DNA of 64,000 nt, from NCBI RefSeq assembly GCF_006007885.1, contig NZ_VCRO01000001.1:310001-374000 (forward strand). Direction: 5' to 3'. This DNA comes from Alteribacter natronophilus. Lineage in GTDB: Bacteria; Bacillota; Bacilli; Bacillales; Salisediminibacteriaceae. Below are positions 17,474 to 26,000 of this stretch, one piece after another. The translations under genes were made by a program, and so were the position numbers. The notes beneath the pieces are model-generated. The model had not been told where the DNA came from and did no database searches. It saw only the letters and a program-made list of their open reading frames with translations. The first letter of the stretch is position 1. The number at the start of each line of letters is the position of its first letter.

Positions 17474-17621
17474 AACGGGACACTCCTCTCTTTTCTTCCA
17501 TTATACTACCTGAAATCGCGCTGTTTGAAAAGACGGTGACCCTGTTTTCCGGGATCGTTTAAATGTGGTATAATGAGCATGTTTTGAATGTGCAACGTGA
17601 AACTGACTGGAGGAATGAAGG

Positions 17622-17987
17622 ATGTTATATACTGCTGCTGCACAGCAGACGAATTTTAATGTGTCACCGATGGCTGATTTTATCGGCGGATCAAACCCCG
17701 AGAATTTTGCTTTCGTATTTCCGGTTTTATATCTGATTGTCACTGTTTTGTCCATTATTGTATTTAATCTCGGATTCGCCCGCAAACTTCCTCTTTTGAA
17801 AAATATAATCGTTTATACTGTCATGATTATCGGAAATATACTTCTGACGGTTCTGGCTATTTTTCTTCCAATAGCCGAGTCCCTGATTGTAGCGGCTTTA
17901 GTGCTCGGTATTTACCGGCTGCGTATGAAACAGCGCAGGGACGAGAATCAGCAGAATCCCGTTGAAACAGACGGCGAGGCAAAATAA
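17622..17987 (+). CDS. ylaH: YlaH-like membrane protein
   Basis: A 121-residue membrane protein with three hydrophobic segments (starting at FAFVFPVLYLIVTVLSIIVF) and a charged C-terminal tail. It is recognised as YlaH-like from its sequence and its ylaF-ylaH-ylaI context. Function unknown. RBS GGAGGAATGAAGG precedes the ATG. Its terminator overlaps the coding end of the convergent ylaI. Confidence 0.85.
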   Translation: MLYTAAAQQTNFNVSPMADFIGGSNPENFAFVFPVLYLIVTVLSIIVFNLGFARKLPLLKNIIVYTVMIIGNILLTVLAIFLPIAESLIVAALVLGIYRLRMKQRRDENQQNPVETDGEAK

Positions 17988-18003
17988 CCCTTTATATTCA
18001 GAG

Positions 18004-18050
18004 AAAGACGAAGACGAAGCTAAATCAGCCACTCGTCTTCGTCTTTTTTT
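18004..18050 (+). terminator. ylaH terminator overlapping the 3' end of ylaI
   Basis: A perfect 14-bp stem (18004-18017 with 18033-18046) is followed by T to position 18050. The right arm and T run are at the same time the codons of the charged C-terminus of YlaI on the opposite strand. Confidence 0.85.
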
Positions 18051-18226
18051 TCCTCATAGGTTTTAAAATTCCCCGTACTCTTTCTCTCGTTGGTCCGTTT
18101 TTCAATTCTGTCATAACACGAGTCACACATATAAGTATGAATCGGTCTGTTTCTGAGGCGTTTTGCGAGCGGGGAATAATCTTCAATATCTTCCACTACA
18201 TTACATAAAACACACTGTACTCTCAT
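18020..18226 (-). CDS. ylaI: DUF2197 zinc-finger-like protein YlaI
   Basis: A small protein of about 68 residues with two CxxC-type pairs (VQCVLCNVVED and YMCDSCYDRI), likely to bind one zinc. The C-terminus is strongly charged (YEEKKDEDEW). It matches YlaI of B. subtilis in size, motifs and position. I chose ATG 18226, which has GAGGTG just upstream. The longer TTG start at 18238 overlaps that RBS. Function unknown. Confidence 0.85.
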   Translation of the reverse strand: MRVQCVLCNVVEDIEDYSPLAKRLRNRPIHTYMCDSCYDRIEKRTNERKSTGNFKTYEEKKDEDEWLI

Positions 18227-18281
18227 GCGGCACCTCAATCATAATCTCTTTTCACTAATTATAACACGATCTCAGTGTTTG

Positions 18282-18635
18282 TTAACGGTCTGAATCCCGG
18301 TTCGCATTTACATACTCAAGAAGGGTGTTAATCCAGTCGCCAATAAGGGGGAGGTCGACAAACTGGCGAAGTATGAGTCCAAGGAGAGAGAGAACAATAA
18401 CTGTACCAATCGTCAGGCCGAGGCCGCGGCCGATCCCGACCAGGATGTTAAGCCAGAAAATCCGGTGCGGGCTCGTATAGTTGATCAGAATGTCACTGAT
18501 CCGTGCTTTTTCAAGGGCATAGGATAGCTTTTCCAGCCGCCTGGCTGTCTTTTCCTCCTTCTCGAGCTTTGCTGTGTAACGATCAAGCTGACGAATAATT
18601 TCATCCAGTTTTTCGTGCGTATCCTGCTTTTTCAT
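18282..18635 (-). CDS. DUF5665 membrane protein
   Basis: A 117-residue protein with an N-terminal coiled coil (DEIIRQLDRYTAKLEKEEKT) and one C-terminal transmembrane segment preceded by the glycine-rich VGIGRGLGLTIGTVIVLSLL. This is the pattern of DUF5665 proteins. ATG 18635 lies 7 bases after GGGAGG, and the ATG at 18641 is too close to it. Function unknown. Confidence 0.75.
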   Translation of the reverse strand: MKKQDTHEKLDEIIRQLDRYTAKLEKEEKTARRLEKLSYALEKARISDILINYTSPHRIFWLNILVGIGRGLGLTIGTVIVLSLLGLILRQFVDLPLIGDWINTLLEYVNANRDSDR

Positions 18636-18754
18636 CAGCATGCCTCCCTTTAAACACTGATAGGCTTCTTTACCGTTTTCTAACGGACCTGCAGTTTAAA
18701 CTGCAAAATAAAAAAGGTATAGTATAGGTATATTGAATAAAGGTGGCGATTATC

Positions 18755-19216
18755 TTGGCAAATCAGGTAGAAACATCTCTTTCCGAAGAACTGCTTCCCC
18801 TTTTGCAGCAGGAACGCTTCGTAACAATCGCAACAGTGGATCACGAAACCGGAGGACCGAACGTAAATGCAATCTCCTGGATCTATGCTCCGGATAAGGA
18901 TTCCATTCGTTTCTGTGTTGATAAAAGATCCAGGATTGCAGAAAATATCCGGAACCAGCCGCTTGTCACACTTACGGTGATTGGTGCGGGTTCCACATAT
19001 TCAGTCACCGGACATGCACAGGTACTGGCGGACTCCCTGGAGGATGTTCCCCTTAAGCTTGCTCTGATTGAAATGGGGATTGAGGAAGTCCGCGATGTGA
19101 TGTTCTACGGATCCCGTATTTCCCAGGAACCGAAGTATGAAAAAACGTACGACAAAGAAGCTGCCGATAAGCTTGACCGTCAGGTATTAAACGCTATGCG
19201 TACGTTCAGTGAATAA
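18755..19216 (+). CDS. Pyridoxamine 5'-phosphate oxidase-like flavin-binding protein
   Basis: A split-barrel protein of about 153 residues (FVTIATVDHETGGPNVNAIS, then SIRFCVDKRSRIAENI). This family binds FMN or F420 or heme-related ligands, and some members are reductases. The catalytic residues of true PNP oxidase are not obvious. I chose TTG 18755 because AAAGGTGG lies 8 bases upstream. A protein of this kind (YlaL) occurs in the same B. subtilis neighbourhood, which may be the same gene. Confidence 0.8.
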   Translation: MANQVETSLSEELLPLLQQERFVTIATVDHETGGPNVNAISWIYAPDKDSIRFCVDKRSRIAENIRNQPLVTLTVIGAGSTYSVTGHAQVLADSLEDVPLKLALIEMGIEEVRDVMFYGSRISQEPKYEKTYDKEAADKLDRQVLNAMRTFSE

Positions 19217-19221
19217 AAAAC

Positions 19222-19263
19222 AGGCTGTCTGAACGGGATGGATCCCGTTACAGGCAGCTTTTA
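19222..19263 (+). terminator. Terminator of the PNPOx-like gene
   Basis: A 15-base imperfect stem (19224-19238 with 19243-19258) followed by a short T run. Confidence 0.65.
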
Positions 19264-19387
19264 TGTGTTCCGAGGGCGTTTTAACGGCGAATGTAAGGGG
19301 CTGAAGGAGGGGACCGCTTTTTTCCGGCTTTATCCGGAAGAAGGTGCCCCCCGTAAAGGCTGAATAACCTGAGGGACACCATCCGGG

Positions 19388-20002
19388 TCAGTTATTGTCT
19401 TTCACTTCTTTTTTCCGGCCCTTGCTTTGTTTATTCTGAATATCATCCATTTCCCGTTGATCCTGTCCTTCGAGTCTGTCATCATTGGCATCGCTTTCAT
19501 CACCCTGGTGCTTCCGGTGTTCAGGACCCGGTGTCACAGGCATTATCCGTCCTACGATTGCCGCAAGCTCTTCCATTATACCGCTCACCGGGTGACCGGC
19601 AGCAATCTCCTGCTGCATTTCTCCCAGGCGGGCTGTAATATCCGGATCTGCTGTTACAAATGCATTAACTCCATACGGATCATCCTGCAGAGCTTCAGCC
19701 GCTGCGTATTTAGCTGCACCGGCATCAGACTGATCCATTTCAGCATCGAGATTAAGACCTACAGCAGCATAAGGTCCAATAACGACTGCAGTTGCGTGTC
19801 TGACTTCTGGGAGTTCAGTACAGAGGTTTGCAAGGTGATTAGCGATTTCATTGGGACTGTGTCCGTCCCAGTCGTTGTAACCCGTTGTACCATGCTCATT
19901 AACTGTCTGCCCTTCAAGGGGGTCTTCATCGCCATTGCCGCCGGCCTGACAGCCTGTTACTCCTATTGATACTGCAAGAAATGCTATCATCCACTTTTTC
20001 AC
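19388..20002 (-). CDS. ylaJ: YhcN/YlaJ family sporulation lipoprotein
   Basis: A lipoprotein of about 204 residues with lipobox VTGC and a YhcN/YlaJ domain (NEIANHLANLCTELPEVRHA, then AVVIGPYAAVGLNL). The C-terminal tail is highly charged. Family members are found in the spore inner membrane or its lipoprotein layer. I chose GTG 20002, which has AGAGGG 6 bases upstream. The ORF start at 20020 has no RBS. It is divergent from ylaK as in B. subtilis. Confidence 0.88.
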   Translation of the reverse strand: MKKWMIAFLAVSIGVTGCQAGGNGDEDPLEGQTVNEHGTTGYNDWDGHSPNEIANHLANLCTELPEVRHATAVVIGPYAAVGLNLDAEMDQSDAGAAKYAAAEALQDDPYGVNAFVTADPDITARLGEMQQEIAAGHPVSGIMEELAAIVGRIMPVTPGPEHRKHQGDESDANDDRLEGQDQREMDDIQNKQSKGRKKEVKDNN

Positions 20003-20162
20003 AGAAATCCCTCTTTTCAAAAGCTGTTTTACCTATTGTCTGTTTTGGCGTCTATCTTTATTCTCAGGCACATACATTTGGAGTAAGGAAAGGGCTTAAA
20101 AGAGAGATAACCATTTCAATCAGGCACCGACTACATTCGATCCGGAACCAGGAGGCGAGAAG

Positions 20163-21494
20163 TTGAAGAACGTTTACGTCCTCGATACTAACGTCCTGCT
20201 GCAGGACCCACTGGCCATTTACTCCTTTCACGAGAATGACGTGATCATACCGGCTGTTGTTCTGGAAGAAGTGGATTCCAAAAAGCGCTATATGGATGAA
20301 ATAGGAAGAAATGCCCGTCAGGTTGCCAGACTGCTGGATGAATTCAGGGAGAAAGGTAAACTTCATCTTGGCGTTGACCTTCCTTCGGGCGGCACGCTTA
20401 CTGTGGAACTGAACCACCGGTCTTTTGAAAAAATGAAGCAGACATTTATTGAAGTGACCAACGATAACCGCATTCTTGCTGTCGCGCTGAATATTAAAAT
20501 AGAAGAAGAAGAGAAACCGTCAGACGGGAGAAGAGTTGTTCTTGTAAGTAAAGATGCTCTCATGAGGGTTAAGGCAGATGCCCTTGGGCTTTTTACCGAA
20601 GATTTTCTGAGTGACAGAGTTGTACAGTTTGACCGGATGTATAAAGGATACGATGAAAAGTTTCTTGCTCCGAAAAAGATGGATGAGCTGTACGAGAAAC
20701 GAAAACTTCCCAAAAAAGATCTGATTCGAACGGGGACGCAGCCCCATCAGTTTTTCGTATTCAGGGATGAATCATCTCCTTCCCGTTCTGCTCTCGGCAA
20801 AGTGGACAGGGATAATGAATCGATTTCTCTGTTTATTCCGGGTGAAGAACCAATCTGGGGTATACGTCCGAGAAACGTACAGCAGAGAATGGCTCTGGAT
20901 CTTTTAATCAGAGATGACATTCCGCTGGTTACTCTCGCCGGAAAAGCCGGCACAGGAAAAACTCTGCTGTCTCTGGCTGCAGGCCTTTATCAGACGGAGG
21001 ATCTTCAGAAATATAAGAAGCTGCTCGTTGCAAGACCCGTTGTTCCTGTTGGCAAGGACATCGGATTCCTTCCCGGGGAGAAGGAAGAGAAACTGAGGCC
21101 GTGGATGCAGCCGATTTACGATAATCTTGAATATCTCTTCAATGCAAAGAAGCCCGGTGAACTTGATAAAATTCTTGCAGGTATGGGATCGCTCCAGGTT
21201 GAGGCCCTCACCTATATAAGGGGCCGCAGTATACCCGACCAGTTTATAATTATTGATGAAGCTCAGAATCTGACAAAGCATGAAGTGAAAACCATTCTTA
21301 CGAGGGTGGGAGAAGGAAGTAAGATTGTCCTCATGGGTGACCCGAAGCAGATTGATCATCCTTATCTGGACGAATATACAAACGGGCTGACCTATGTAGC
21401 AGAGCGGCTGAAATCCCAGGGTGATACAGCCCACGTTAAACTTGAAAAAGGAGAGCGTTCAGGTCTTGCACAGATGGCAGCCGACCTCCTCTGA
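20163..21494 (+). CDS. ylaK: PIN-PhoH family ATPase YlaK
   Basis: A 443-residue two-domain protein. The N-terminal PIN nuclease domain (about 1-140) shows VYVLDTNVLLQDP, VVLEEVD and TNDNRILA, with the acidic cluster intact. The C-terminal PhoH ATPase (about 235-440) has Walker A AGKAGTGKT and Walker B FIIIDEAQN. PIN-PhoH proteins are thought to act as RNA helicase/RNase. TTG start with AGGAGG upstream. It marks the left border of the catabolic block. Confidence 0.92.
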   Translation: MKNVYVLDTNVLLQDPLAIYSFHENDVIIPAVVLEEVDSKKRYMDEIGRNARQVARLLDEFREKGKLHLGVDLPSGGTLTVELNHRSFEKMKQTFIEVTNDNRILAVALNIKIEEEEKPSDGRRVVLVSKDALMRVKADALGLFTEDFLSDRVVQFDRMYKGYDEKFLAPKKMDELYEKRKLPKKDLIRTGTQPHQFFVFRDESSPSRSALGKVDRDNESISLFIPGEEPIWGIRPRNVQQRMALDLLIRDDIPLVTLAGKAGTGKTLLSLAAGLYQTEDLQKYKKLLVARPVVPVGKDIGFLPGEKEEKLRPWMQPIYDNLEYLFNAKKPGELDKILAGMGSLQVEALTYIRGRSIPDQFIIIDEAQNLTKHEVKTILTRVGEGSKIVLMGDPKQIDHPYLDEYTNGLTYVAERLKSQGDTAHVKLEKGERSGLAQMAADLL

Positions 21495-21518
21495 AGTAAT
21501 TTCTGAATTAACGAGAAT

Positions 21519-21547
21519 CACCGGTCATTCGGCCGGTGTTTTTTTGT
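21519..21547 (+). terminator. Terminator of ylaK
   Basis: A stem CACCGG..CCGGTG with a GU-extended base, an 8-base loop and a T run, 25 bases after the stop codon. Confidence 0.8.
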
Positions 21548-21632
21548 ATTTGCCGTGACAGTTTGGTCATATTCCAACCGTTGTTATAGAGTGAACAATT
21601 GAAAAAACCGGGTTTAAAGTGAATTAATTTTC

Positions 21633-21691
21633 TGATAACGATTGATTTTTGTATTGCAGTAAAATATAATGTCGTTAAGAAAACGTTATAT
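21633..21691. promoter_or_regulatory. Candidate repressor sites at the paa promoter
   Basis: Half-sites flank the paa promoter: TGATAACG (21633-21640) just before the -35, CGTTA (21673-21677) just after the -10, and CGTTATAT (21684-21691), which runs towards TCA in inverse orientation to TGATAACG. The same half-site forms a perfect palindrome at 38134-38167. I infer a repressor operator, perhaps for PaaX. Confidence 0.5.
21642..21670 (+). promoter_or_regulatory. Sigma-A promoter of the paa operon
   Basis: TTGATT (21642-21647), a 17-base spacer and a perfect TATAAT (21665-21670), with a start of transcription predicted near 21677. The paaA start codon lies 30 bases further on. Confidence 0.75.
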
Positions 21692-21706
21692 CAAGGAGGA
21701 ATGGAT

Positions 21707-22672
21707 ATGGTGCTCGAACTTACGCGGGACCTTTCCTACGAGGAGAAATACGAACGGTTTATGGAACGGATTGAAGCAGGAGAGCGGATCGAAGCGGACG
21801 ACTGGATGCCGGATGACTACCGGGAGGCACTGATCAGGCTGATCAGTATGCACGCAGTAAGTGAAATTATGGGGGCCCTCCCGGAAAAGGAATGGACCCC
21901 GAAAGCACCGACGCTTCACAGAAAACTGGCTATCATGGCGAAAGTACAGGATGAAATGGGCCACGGCCAGCTGCTTCTGAGAGTGGCGGAGGATCTGATG
22001 AAACCTCTCGGTAAAAACCGTGAGGATATAATGCAGGATCTTTTCAGCGGGCGGCTGAAATTTCATAACGTGTTTCATATGAAAGCGCCTACATGGGGAG
22101 ATGCAGGTATTATTGCCTGGCTCGTTGACGGAGCTGCCATCATTACCCAGAGCATGTCCCTGAACAGTTCCTACGGTCCCTATGCCCGGGCTTTGCAGCG
22201 GATCTGTGCGGAGGAGGTTTTTCATGCCCAGCACGGGGAAAGCATCATTCTCGCTCTCGCTGAAGGAACGGAGGAGCAGCGCAGTATGCTCCAGAAATCC
22301 CTTACAGAGTGGTGGCCGGCTCTCCTCATGTTCTTTGGACCAAAATCGAAGGAAAATGTCGGGAAGTCGCACGTAAACAAAAACATTAAATACAAAATCA
22401 GAACGAAGACAAATGAAGATCTCCGTCAGGAATTCTTCAATAAATACATTCCGCGTATCAAGTCCATCGGGCTGGAGATTCCGGATAAAACGATACATTT
22501 CGATGAGGAAAAAGGCGAGTGGGTGTATGAGCAGCCTGACTGGAACGAATTCAAGAAGATTGTGACAGGCCATGGGCCAATGTCAGAACAGCGGCTAAGC
22601 CTGAGAAGGGATTCGTACCAAAACACACGGTGGGTCCGTGATGCCCTTGCTTCACGGGGAAAGGAGGCGTAA
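21707..22672 (+). CDS. paaA: 1,2-phenylacetyl-CoA epoxidase catalytic subunit A
   Basis: The catalytic diiron subunit of the multicomponent epoxidase that adds oxygen to the ring of phenylacetyl-CoA. The ferritin-like fold shows the diiron motifs KVQDEMGHGQ and CAEEVFHAQHGE. Length is 321 residues, as usual. I use ATG 21707, the third codon of the longer frame, because AAGGAGG is 7 bases upstream. It is the first gene of the operon and is followed at 3 bases by paaB. Confidence 0.95.
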   Translation: MVLELTRDLSYEEKYERFMERIEAGERIEADDWMPDDYREALIRLISMHAVSEIMGALPEKEWTPKAPTLHRKLAIMAKVQDEMGHGQLLLRVAEDLMKPLGKNREDIMQDLFSGRLKFHNVFHMKAPTWGDAGIIAWLVDGAAIITQSMSLNSSYGPYARALQRICAEEVFHAQHGESIILALAEGTEEQRSMLQKSLTEWWPALLMFFGPKSKENVGKSHVNKNIKYKIRTKTNEDLRQEFFNKYIPRIKSIGLEIPDKTIHFDEEKGEWVYEQPDWNEFKKIVTGHGPMSEQRLSLRRDSYQNTRWVRDALASRGKEA

Positions 22673-22675
22673 GGA

Positions 22676-23017
22676 ATGGATCAGGAAAAAAGCAGTCAGT
22701 TCTATGAAGAATACGAAGTGTTCAGTAAACGTAACCAGATGGCACCCTTTCAGCATCAGTTCAGCCTGCTCGCGCCCAATCGTGAAATGGCAATGATGAT
22801 GGCCAAGGAGAATTTTCTGCGCCGTGAGCCCTGCGTCAATATATGGGTTGTGAAACGCAGTGATATTGCCGGTCTCGGGGAAGACGAGCGGCAGGTACTC
22901 ACCCGGCTGGATAATAAGAAATACCGTGAAACGGCCGGCTACGGCTATTTAAAAAAGAAATGGCGCCAGTATGAGCAGGAACAGTTTACCGAAAAGAACC
23001 TGTTAAAGGAGAGTTGA
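22676..23017 (+). CDS. paaB: 1,2-phenylacetyl-CoA epoxidase subunit B
   Basis: A 113-residue protein (YEEYEVFSKRNQMAPFQHQF, then ALNREMAMMMAKENFLRR-like PNREMAMMMAKENFLRR, then CVNIWVVKRSDI). It matches PaaB, a small structural subunit bridging PaaAC modules. It is between paaA and paaC with 3- and 4-base gaps. RBS GGAGGCG precedes the ATG. Confidence 0.93.
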   Translation: MDQEKSSQFYEEYEVFSKRNQMAPFQHQFSLLAPNREMAMMMAKENFLRREPCVNIWVVKRSDIAGLGEDERQVLTRLDNKKYRETAGYGYLKKKWRQYEQEQFTEKNLLKES

Positions 23018-23021
23018 CCCG

Positions 23022-23843
23022 ATGACGTTTGAAAATGCAGAAACACTCAGTCAGAACAAAGAAGCACTATCTGCCTGTAAAGCCCTGCTGTACCAGCTTG
23101 CCGATGATGATTTTCTGCTGGCGTACAGAGGGTCTGAATGGCTGGGTCTGGCCCCTCATATTGAAGAGGATGTGGCTTTTTCCTCCATCAGTCAGGACAC
23201 AATGGGCCATGCTGTAATGTTTTATCAGCTGCTGGAGGAACTGGGTGAGGGTGAAGCTGACCGGATCAGCCACCTCCGTACACCGGCTGAATTCAGAAAC
23301 GCGATTCTTCTTGAGATGAAAAACGGGGAAGGAAGCTATGTGGAAAAACCTGATTATGACTGGGCTTTTGCAGTTGTAAGAAATCTCTTCTATGACTATG
23401 CCAAAATGATCAGACTCCAGTCCCTGAAATCCTCTTCCTATGAGCCGCTCGCTCATATGGCAAGACGGATTATCAGTGAAGAGTACTATCATCTCATGCA
23501 CTGGGAAATGTGGTTCAGACAGCTCATGACAAGCACTCCGGAAGCGAGGGAGCGCATGGAACAGGCAATACGGCGGGTATGGAGTGATTTTGGCGGCGTC
23601 CTGACAACAGGCCCTGAAGGGAAACAGATTGCAGCTGCCGGACTGATGGAAAGTGAAGAGGTACTCACTGAAAGGTGGATCCAAAAAGTTTCAGCAATTC
23701 TTAATGAAACAGGATTTCAGCCGGAAGGTGAACCGGGTATGAAAAGTGGAAACGGACGGACCGGTGAACATACAGAGGATCTCACTGAAGCACTGGCCAT
23801 CCTGTCAGAAGTATACCGTAAGGACCCGGCAGCACAATGGTAA
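23022..23843 (+). CDS. paaC: 1,2-phenylacetyl-CoA epoxidase structural subunit C
   Basis: A ferritin-like subunit of 273 residues that pairs with PaaA. It has SSISQDTMGHAVMFYQLL and ISEEYYHLMHWEMWF, in which the diiron ligand set is degenerate, as in other PaaC proteins. It is structural for the A2C2 core. RBS AAGGAGAG precedes the ATG. The C-terminal 40 residues (from GEPGMKSGNG) are a variable tail. Confidence 0.93.
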   Translation: MTFENAETLSQNKEALSACKALLYQLADDDFLLAYRGSEWLGLAPHIEEDVAFSSISQDTMGHAVMFYQLLEELGEGEADRISHLRTPAEFRNAILLEMKNGEGSYVEKPDYDWAFAVVRNLFYDYAKMIRLQSLKSSSYEPLAHMARRIISEEYYHLMHWEMWFRQLMTSTPEARERMEQAIRRVWSDFGGVLTTGPEGKQIAAAGLMESEEVLTERWIQKVSAILNETGFQPEGEPGMKSGNGRTGEHTEDLTEALAILSEVYRKDPAAQW

Positions 23844-23867
23844 CAGGCATCTGGAAAGGGTGATTCG

Positions 23868-24371
23868 ATGGTGATTGACAGAATCGAACTGAAACAGGCG
23901 GTTCAGCACGCTCTGCAGAATGTAAAGGATCCGGAAATTCCGTCTATCAGCGTGATGGAGCTGGGAATGATTGCGGAAGTCTCCATCGAGGGTAAAAAAG
24001 CCCTGATTAAAGCCACTCCTACATTTGTCGGCTGCCCTGCACTCGACATTATTAAGAGGGATATTGAAAACGCTGTCAAAAAGGTGGAAGGAATTGACGA
24101 AGCAGAAGTGAAGTATGTATACAATCCTCCATGGACGACGGACCTGATCAGCAGTGAAGGAAGGGAAAAGCTGAAAGAGTACGGTATTTCCCCGCCTCCG
24201 GCTGAACATGAGCCCGGCGAACCTTGGAAGATTGACTGCCCTTACTGCGGCTCCACGTATACCACGATGGAAAATATCTTTGGCCCGACTGCCTGCAGAA
24301 GCATTCTGTACTGCAGGTCATGTAAAAACCCGTTCGAAGCCATGAAACCGGTAGCCGACCTGGATCTTTAA
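23868..24371 (+). CDS. paaD: PaaD: DUF59/MIP18 Fe-S maturation-type protein
   Basis: A 167-residue protein. The N-terminal part is a DUF59 (MIP18) domain with DPEIPSISVMELGMI and FVGCPALD. The C-terminal part has a zinc-ribbon-like pair CPYCGST and CRSCKNPF. PaaD is needed for the maturation of the epoxidase system, probably for Fe-S or diiron assembly. It closes the contiguous paaABCD segment. Two repeats follow before the next gene. Confidence 0.93.
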   Translation: MVIDRIELKQAVQHALQNVKDPEIPSISVMELGMIAEVSIEGKKALIKATPTFVGCPALDIIKRDIENAVKKVEGIDEAEVKYVYNPPWTTDLISSEGREKLKEYGISPPPAEHEPGEPWKIDCPYCGSTYTTMENIFGPTACRSILYCRSCKNPFEAMKPVADLDL

Positions 24372-24477
24372 ATTCCCGGTTACTGTATGCCGGCATTTAA
24401 ACAGGGACAGCCAGTAGTGCATTCCGTTGCTGAGGGATGATCTAAGGAAAGGCCACCGCCTTCCCCTCTTTTTCATT

Positions 24478-24711
24478 TGCTGTGTTCGTATTGATTGTTG
24501 TTATTGACCAAATTAATGATGCAGCGAAAGGCGGCGACTCCAGCGACGAGCGGTTACTGCGTGATTAATCTTCGAGTTGCTTCGACGTACCTGGCTGCGT
24601 AGCTTATCAGGCAGAGGAAGAAGCAGGAATTCTCCCGAGGAGGCTGAAGCGATGCCCGCGGAAAGCGTCCGCCTGCAGCGGAATAAAACAACAATCTTTC
24701 CGAAAACAGCC
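24478..24711. mobile_element. Family B MITE-like element, copy 2, inside the paa operon
   Basis: A 234-bp element starting (T)GCTGTGTTCG and ending CGAAAACAGCC. The 8-bp direct repeats TTTTCATT (24470-24477 and 24712-24719) flank it. The interior is shared with the copies at 8703 and 49405. It lies between paaD and the EthD-like gene, so the operon must be read across it or have a second promoter. Confidence 0.75.
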
Positions 24712-24745
24712 TTTTCATTAGGGGAGAAATATTCTTGTGATTACG

Positions 24746-24870
24746 AGCGGAGCTCCACGCCGGGAGCGAGACTCCTGCGGCAGCAGGGGCCAGGGGGGAG
24801 ACCCCACAGTCGAAGCCGAGGAGGCTCCCCGGACCGCCGCGGAAAGCGAGCGTACGGCGTGAAGCAGAGC
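24746..24870. repeat. Family C GC-rich palindromic repeat, copy 1
   Basis: A 125-bp element with inverted ends (AGCTCCACGCC near 24751 and GGCGTGAAGCAGAGC near 24856) and the core blocks GAGACTCCTGCGGCA, GAGACCCC, GAGGCTCCCC, CCGCGGAAAGCGAGC. The same order of blocks is found at 32333-32447. The ORF track translation of this stretch is an artefact of its GC-rich composition. Confidence 0.6.
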
Positions 24871-24911
24871 AATAAATGAATAAACTTATTCCCAGGAGAG
24901 GATGAACAATC

Positions 24912-25220
24912 ATGGTAAAACTTATTGCACTTTACAGACAGCCCGAAGACAAGGAAGCATTTGACGAGCATTACTTTAACACCCACACTCCAATAACAAA
25001 GGAAATTCCGGGACTCAGAAAAATGAAAGTTACAAAAGTAGTCGGCTCCCCAATGGGAGAAAGCGAATACCACCTAATGTGTGAAATGTACTATGACGAC
25101 CACGAAGCATTGAAAAAAGCAATGAAAACAGATGAAGCAAAAGCAAGCGGAAAGGACCTGATGGGCTTTGCAGGAAACCTGGTCACTCTCATGATCGGGG
25201 AAGAGCTTGATGAAGAGTAG
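24912..25220 (+). CDS. EthD family protein in the paa operon
   Basis: A 102-residue ferredoxin-like alpha/beta protein (MVKLIALYRQPEDKEAFDEH, then YFNTHTPITKEIPGLRKM). This is the EthD pattern seen in many paa clusters of Gram-positive bacteria. Its exact role is unknown, though related proteins handle aromatic or quinone-like substrates. RBS AGGAGAGG precedes the ATG. It overlaps the next gene by 11 bases. Confidence 0.88.
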   Translation: MVKLIALYRQPEDKEAFDEHYFNTHTPITKEIPGLRKMKVTKVVGSPMGESEYHLMCEMYYDDHEALKKAMKTDEAKASGKDLMGFAGNLVTLMIGEELDEE

Positions 25221-25986
25221 GGAAACGATCAGATACTGGACAGACGGAGCGGTGGGCGTCATCCAGCTTCATCGGCCGGAGGTGTATAACGCATTAAACC
25301 GGCAGATGGTGGACGAAGTGGTTGAACAGCTGTTTCAGTTTGACCGGGACGAGTCGATAAGAGTTATGGTTCTTACAGGTGACGAGCGGGCGTTTGCAGC
25401 CGGCGCCGACATTGAGGAAATGGCCAACGATGATGCAGTGAGCCTTGAACTTTTAAATCAGTTTGCTCAGTGGGACAGACTGTCCTACTTGAAAAAGCCG
25501 CTGATCGGGGCTGCAAACGGCTTTGTGTTTGGCGGGGGATTTGAACTGGCACTCAACTGTGACCTTCTGTTTGCCTCGGAAACGGCGGATTTCCGCTTTC
25601 CCGAAGTGAACCTCGCCGTGATGCCGGGTGCAGGCGGCACCCAGCGGCTTACAAAACTGATGGGTAAAACAAAAGCACTGGAGTATCTTTGGACAGGTGA
25701 CCCGATTCCGCCCAAGGAAGCCCTGCATAATGGCATTGTTAACCGGCTGATCGCTCCTGAACTTGTCATGGAGGAAACGATGAAATTTGCCCGCCGTCTT
25801 GCCGCTCAGCCGCCTCTTTCCCTGCGTCTTATTAAGGAAGCTGCCAACAAAGCAGTGGATCATCCGCTCCAGGAAGGAATGGAACTGGAACGGAAAAACT
25901 TCTACCTTCTGTTTTCATCTGCTGATCAGAAAGAAGGCATGCAGGCGTTTCTCGAAAAACGTAAACCGCGGTTTACAGGAAAGTAG
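25210..25986 (+). CDS. Enoyl-CoA hydratase (PaaF-like)
   Basis: A crotonase-fold enzyme of 258 residues. The oxyanion hole GADIEEM and GGGFELALNCD, and the second Glu in FPEVNLAVMPGAGGTQRL, give both catalytic Glu residues expected of a true hydratase. It likely hydrates 2,3-dehydroadipyl-CoA in the lower pathway. ATG 25210 is within the end of the EthD gene (translation coupled). The TTG at 25207 is an alternative. The end is followed at 14 bases by paaG. Confidence 0.88.
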   Translation: MKSRETIRYWTDGAVGVIQLHRPEVYNALNRQMVDEVVEQLFQFDRDESIRVMVLTGDERAFAAGADIEEMANDDAVSLELLNQFAQWDRLSYLKKPLIGAANGFVFGGGFELALNCDLLFASETADFRFPEVNLAVMPGAGGTQRLTKLMGKTKALEYLWTGDPIPPKEALHNGIVNRLIAPELVMEETMKFARRLAAQPPLSLRLIKEAANKAVDHPLQEGMELERKNFYLLFSSADQKEGMQAFLEKRKPRFTGK

Positions 25987-26000
25987 AGAGGAGAAAATAC

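Noticed and set aside
24577-24879. Open frames of 100 codons on both strands between paaD and the EthD gene
   Set aside because: They cover the GC-rich repeats, which have few stops by composition, and they are not shared as proteins between repeat copies.
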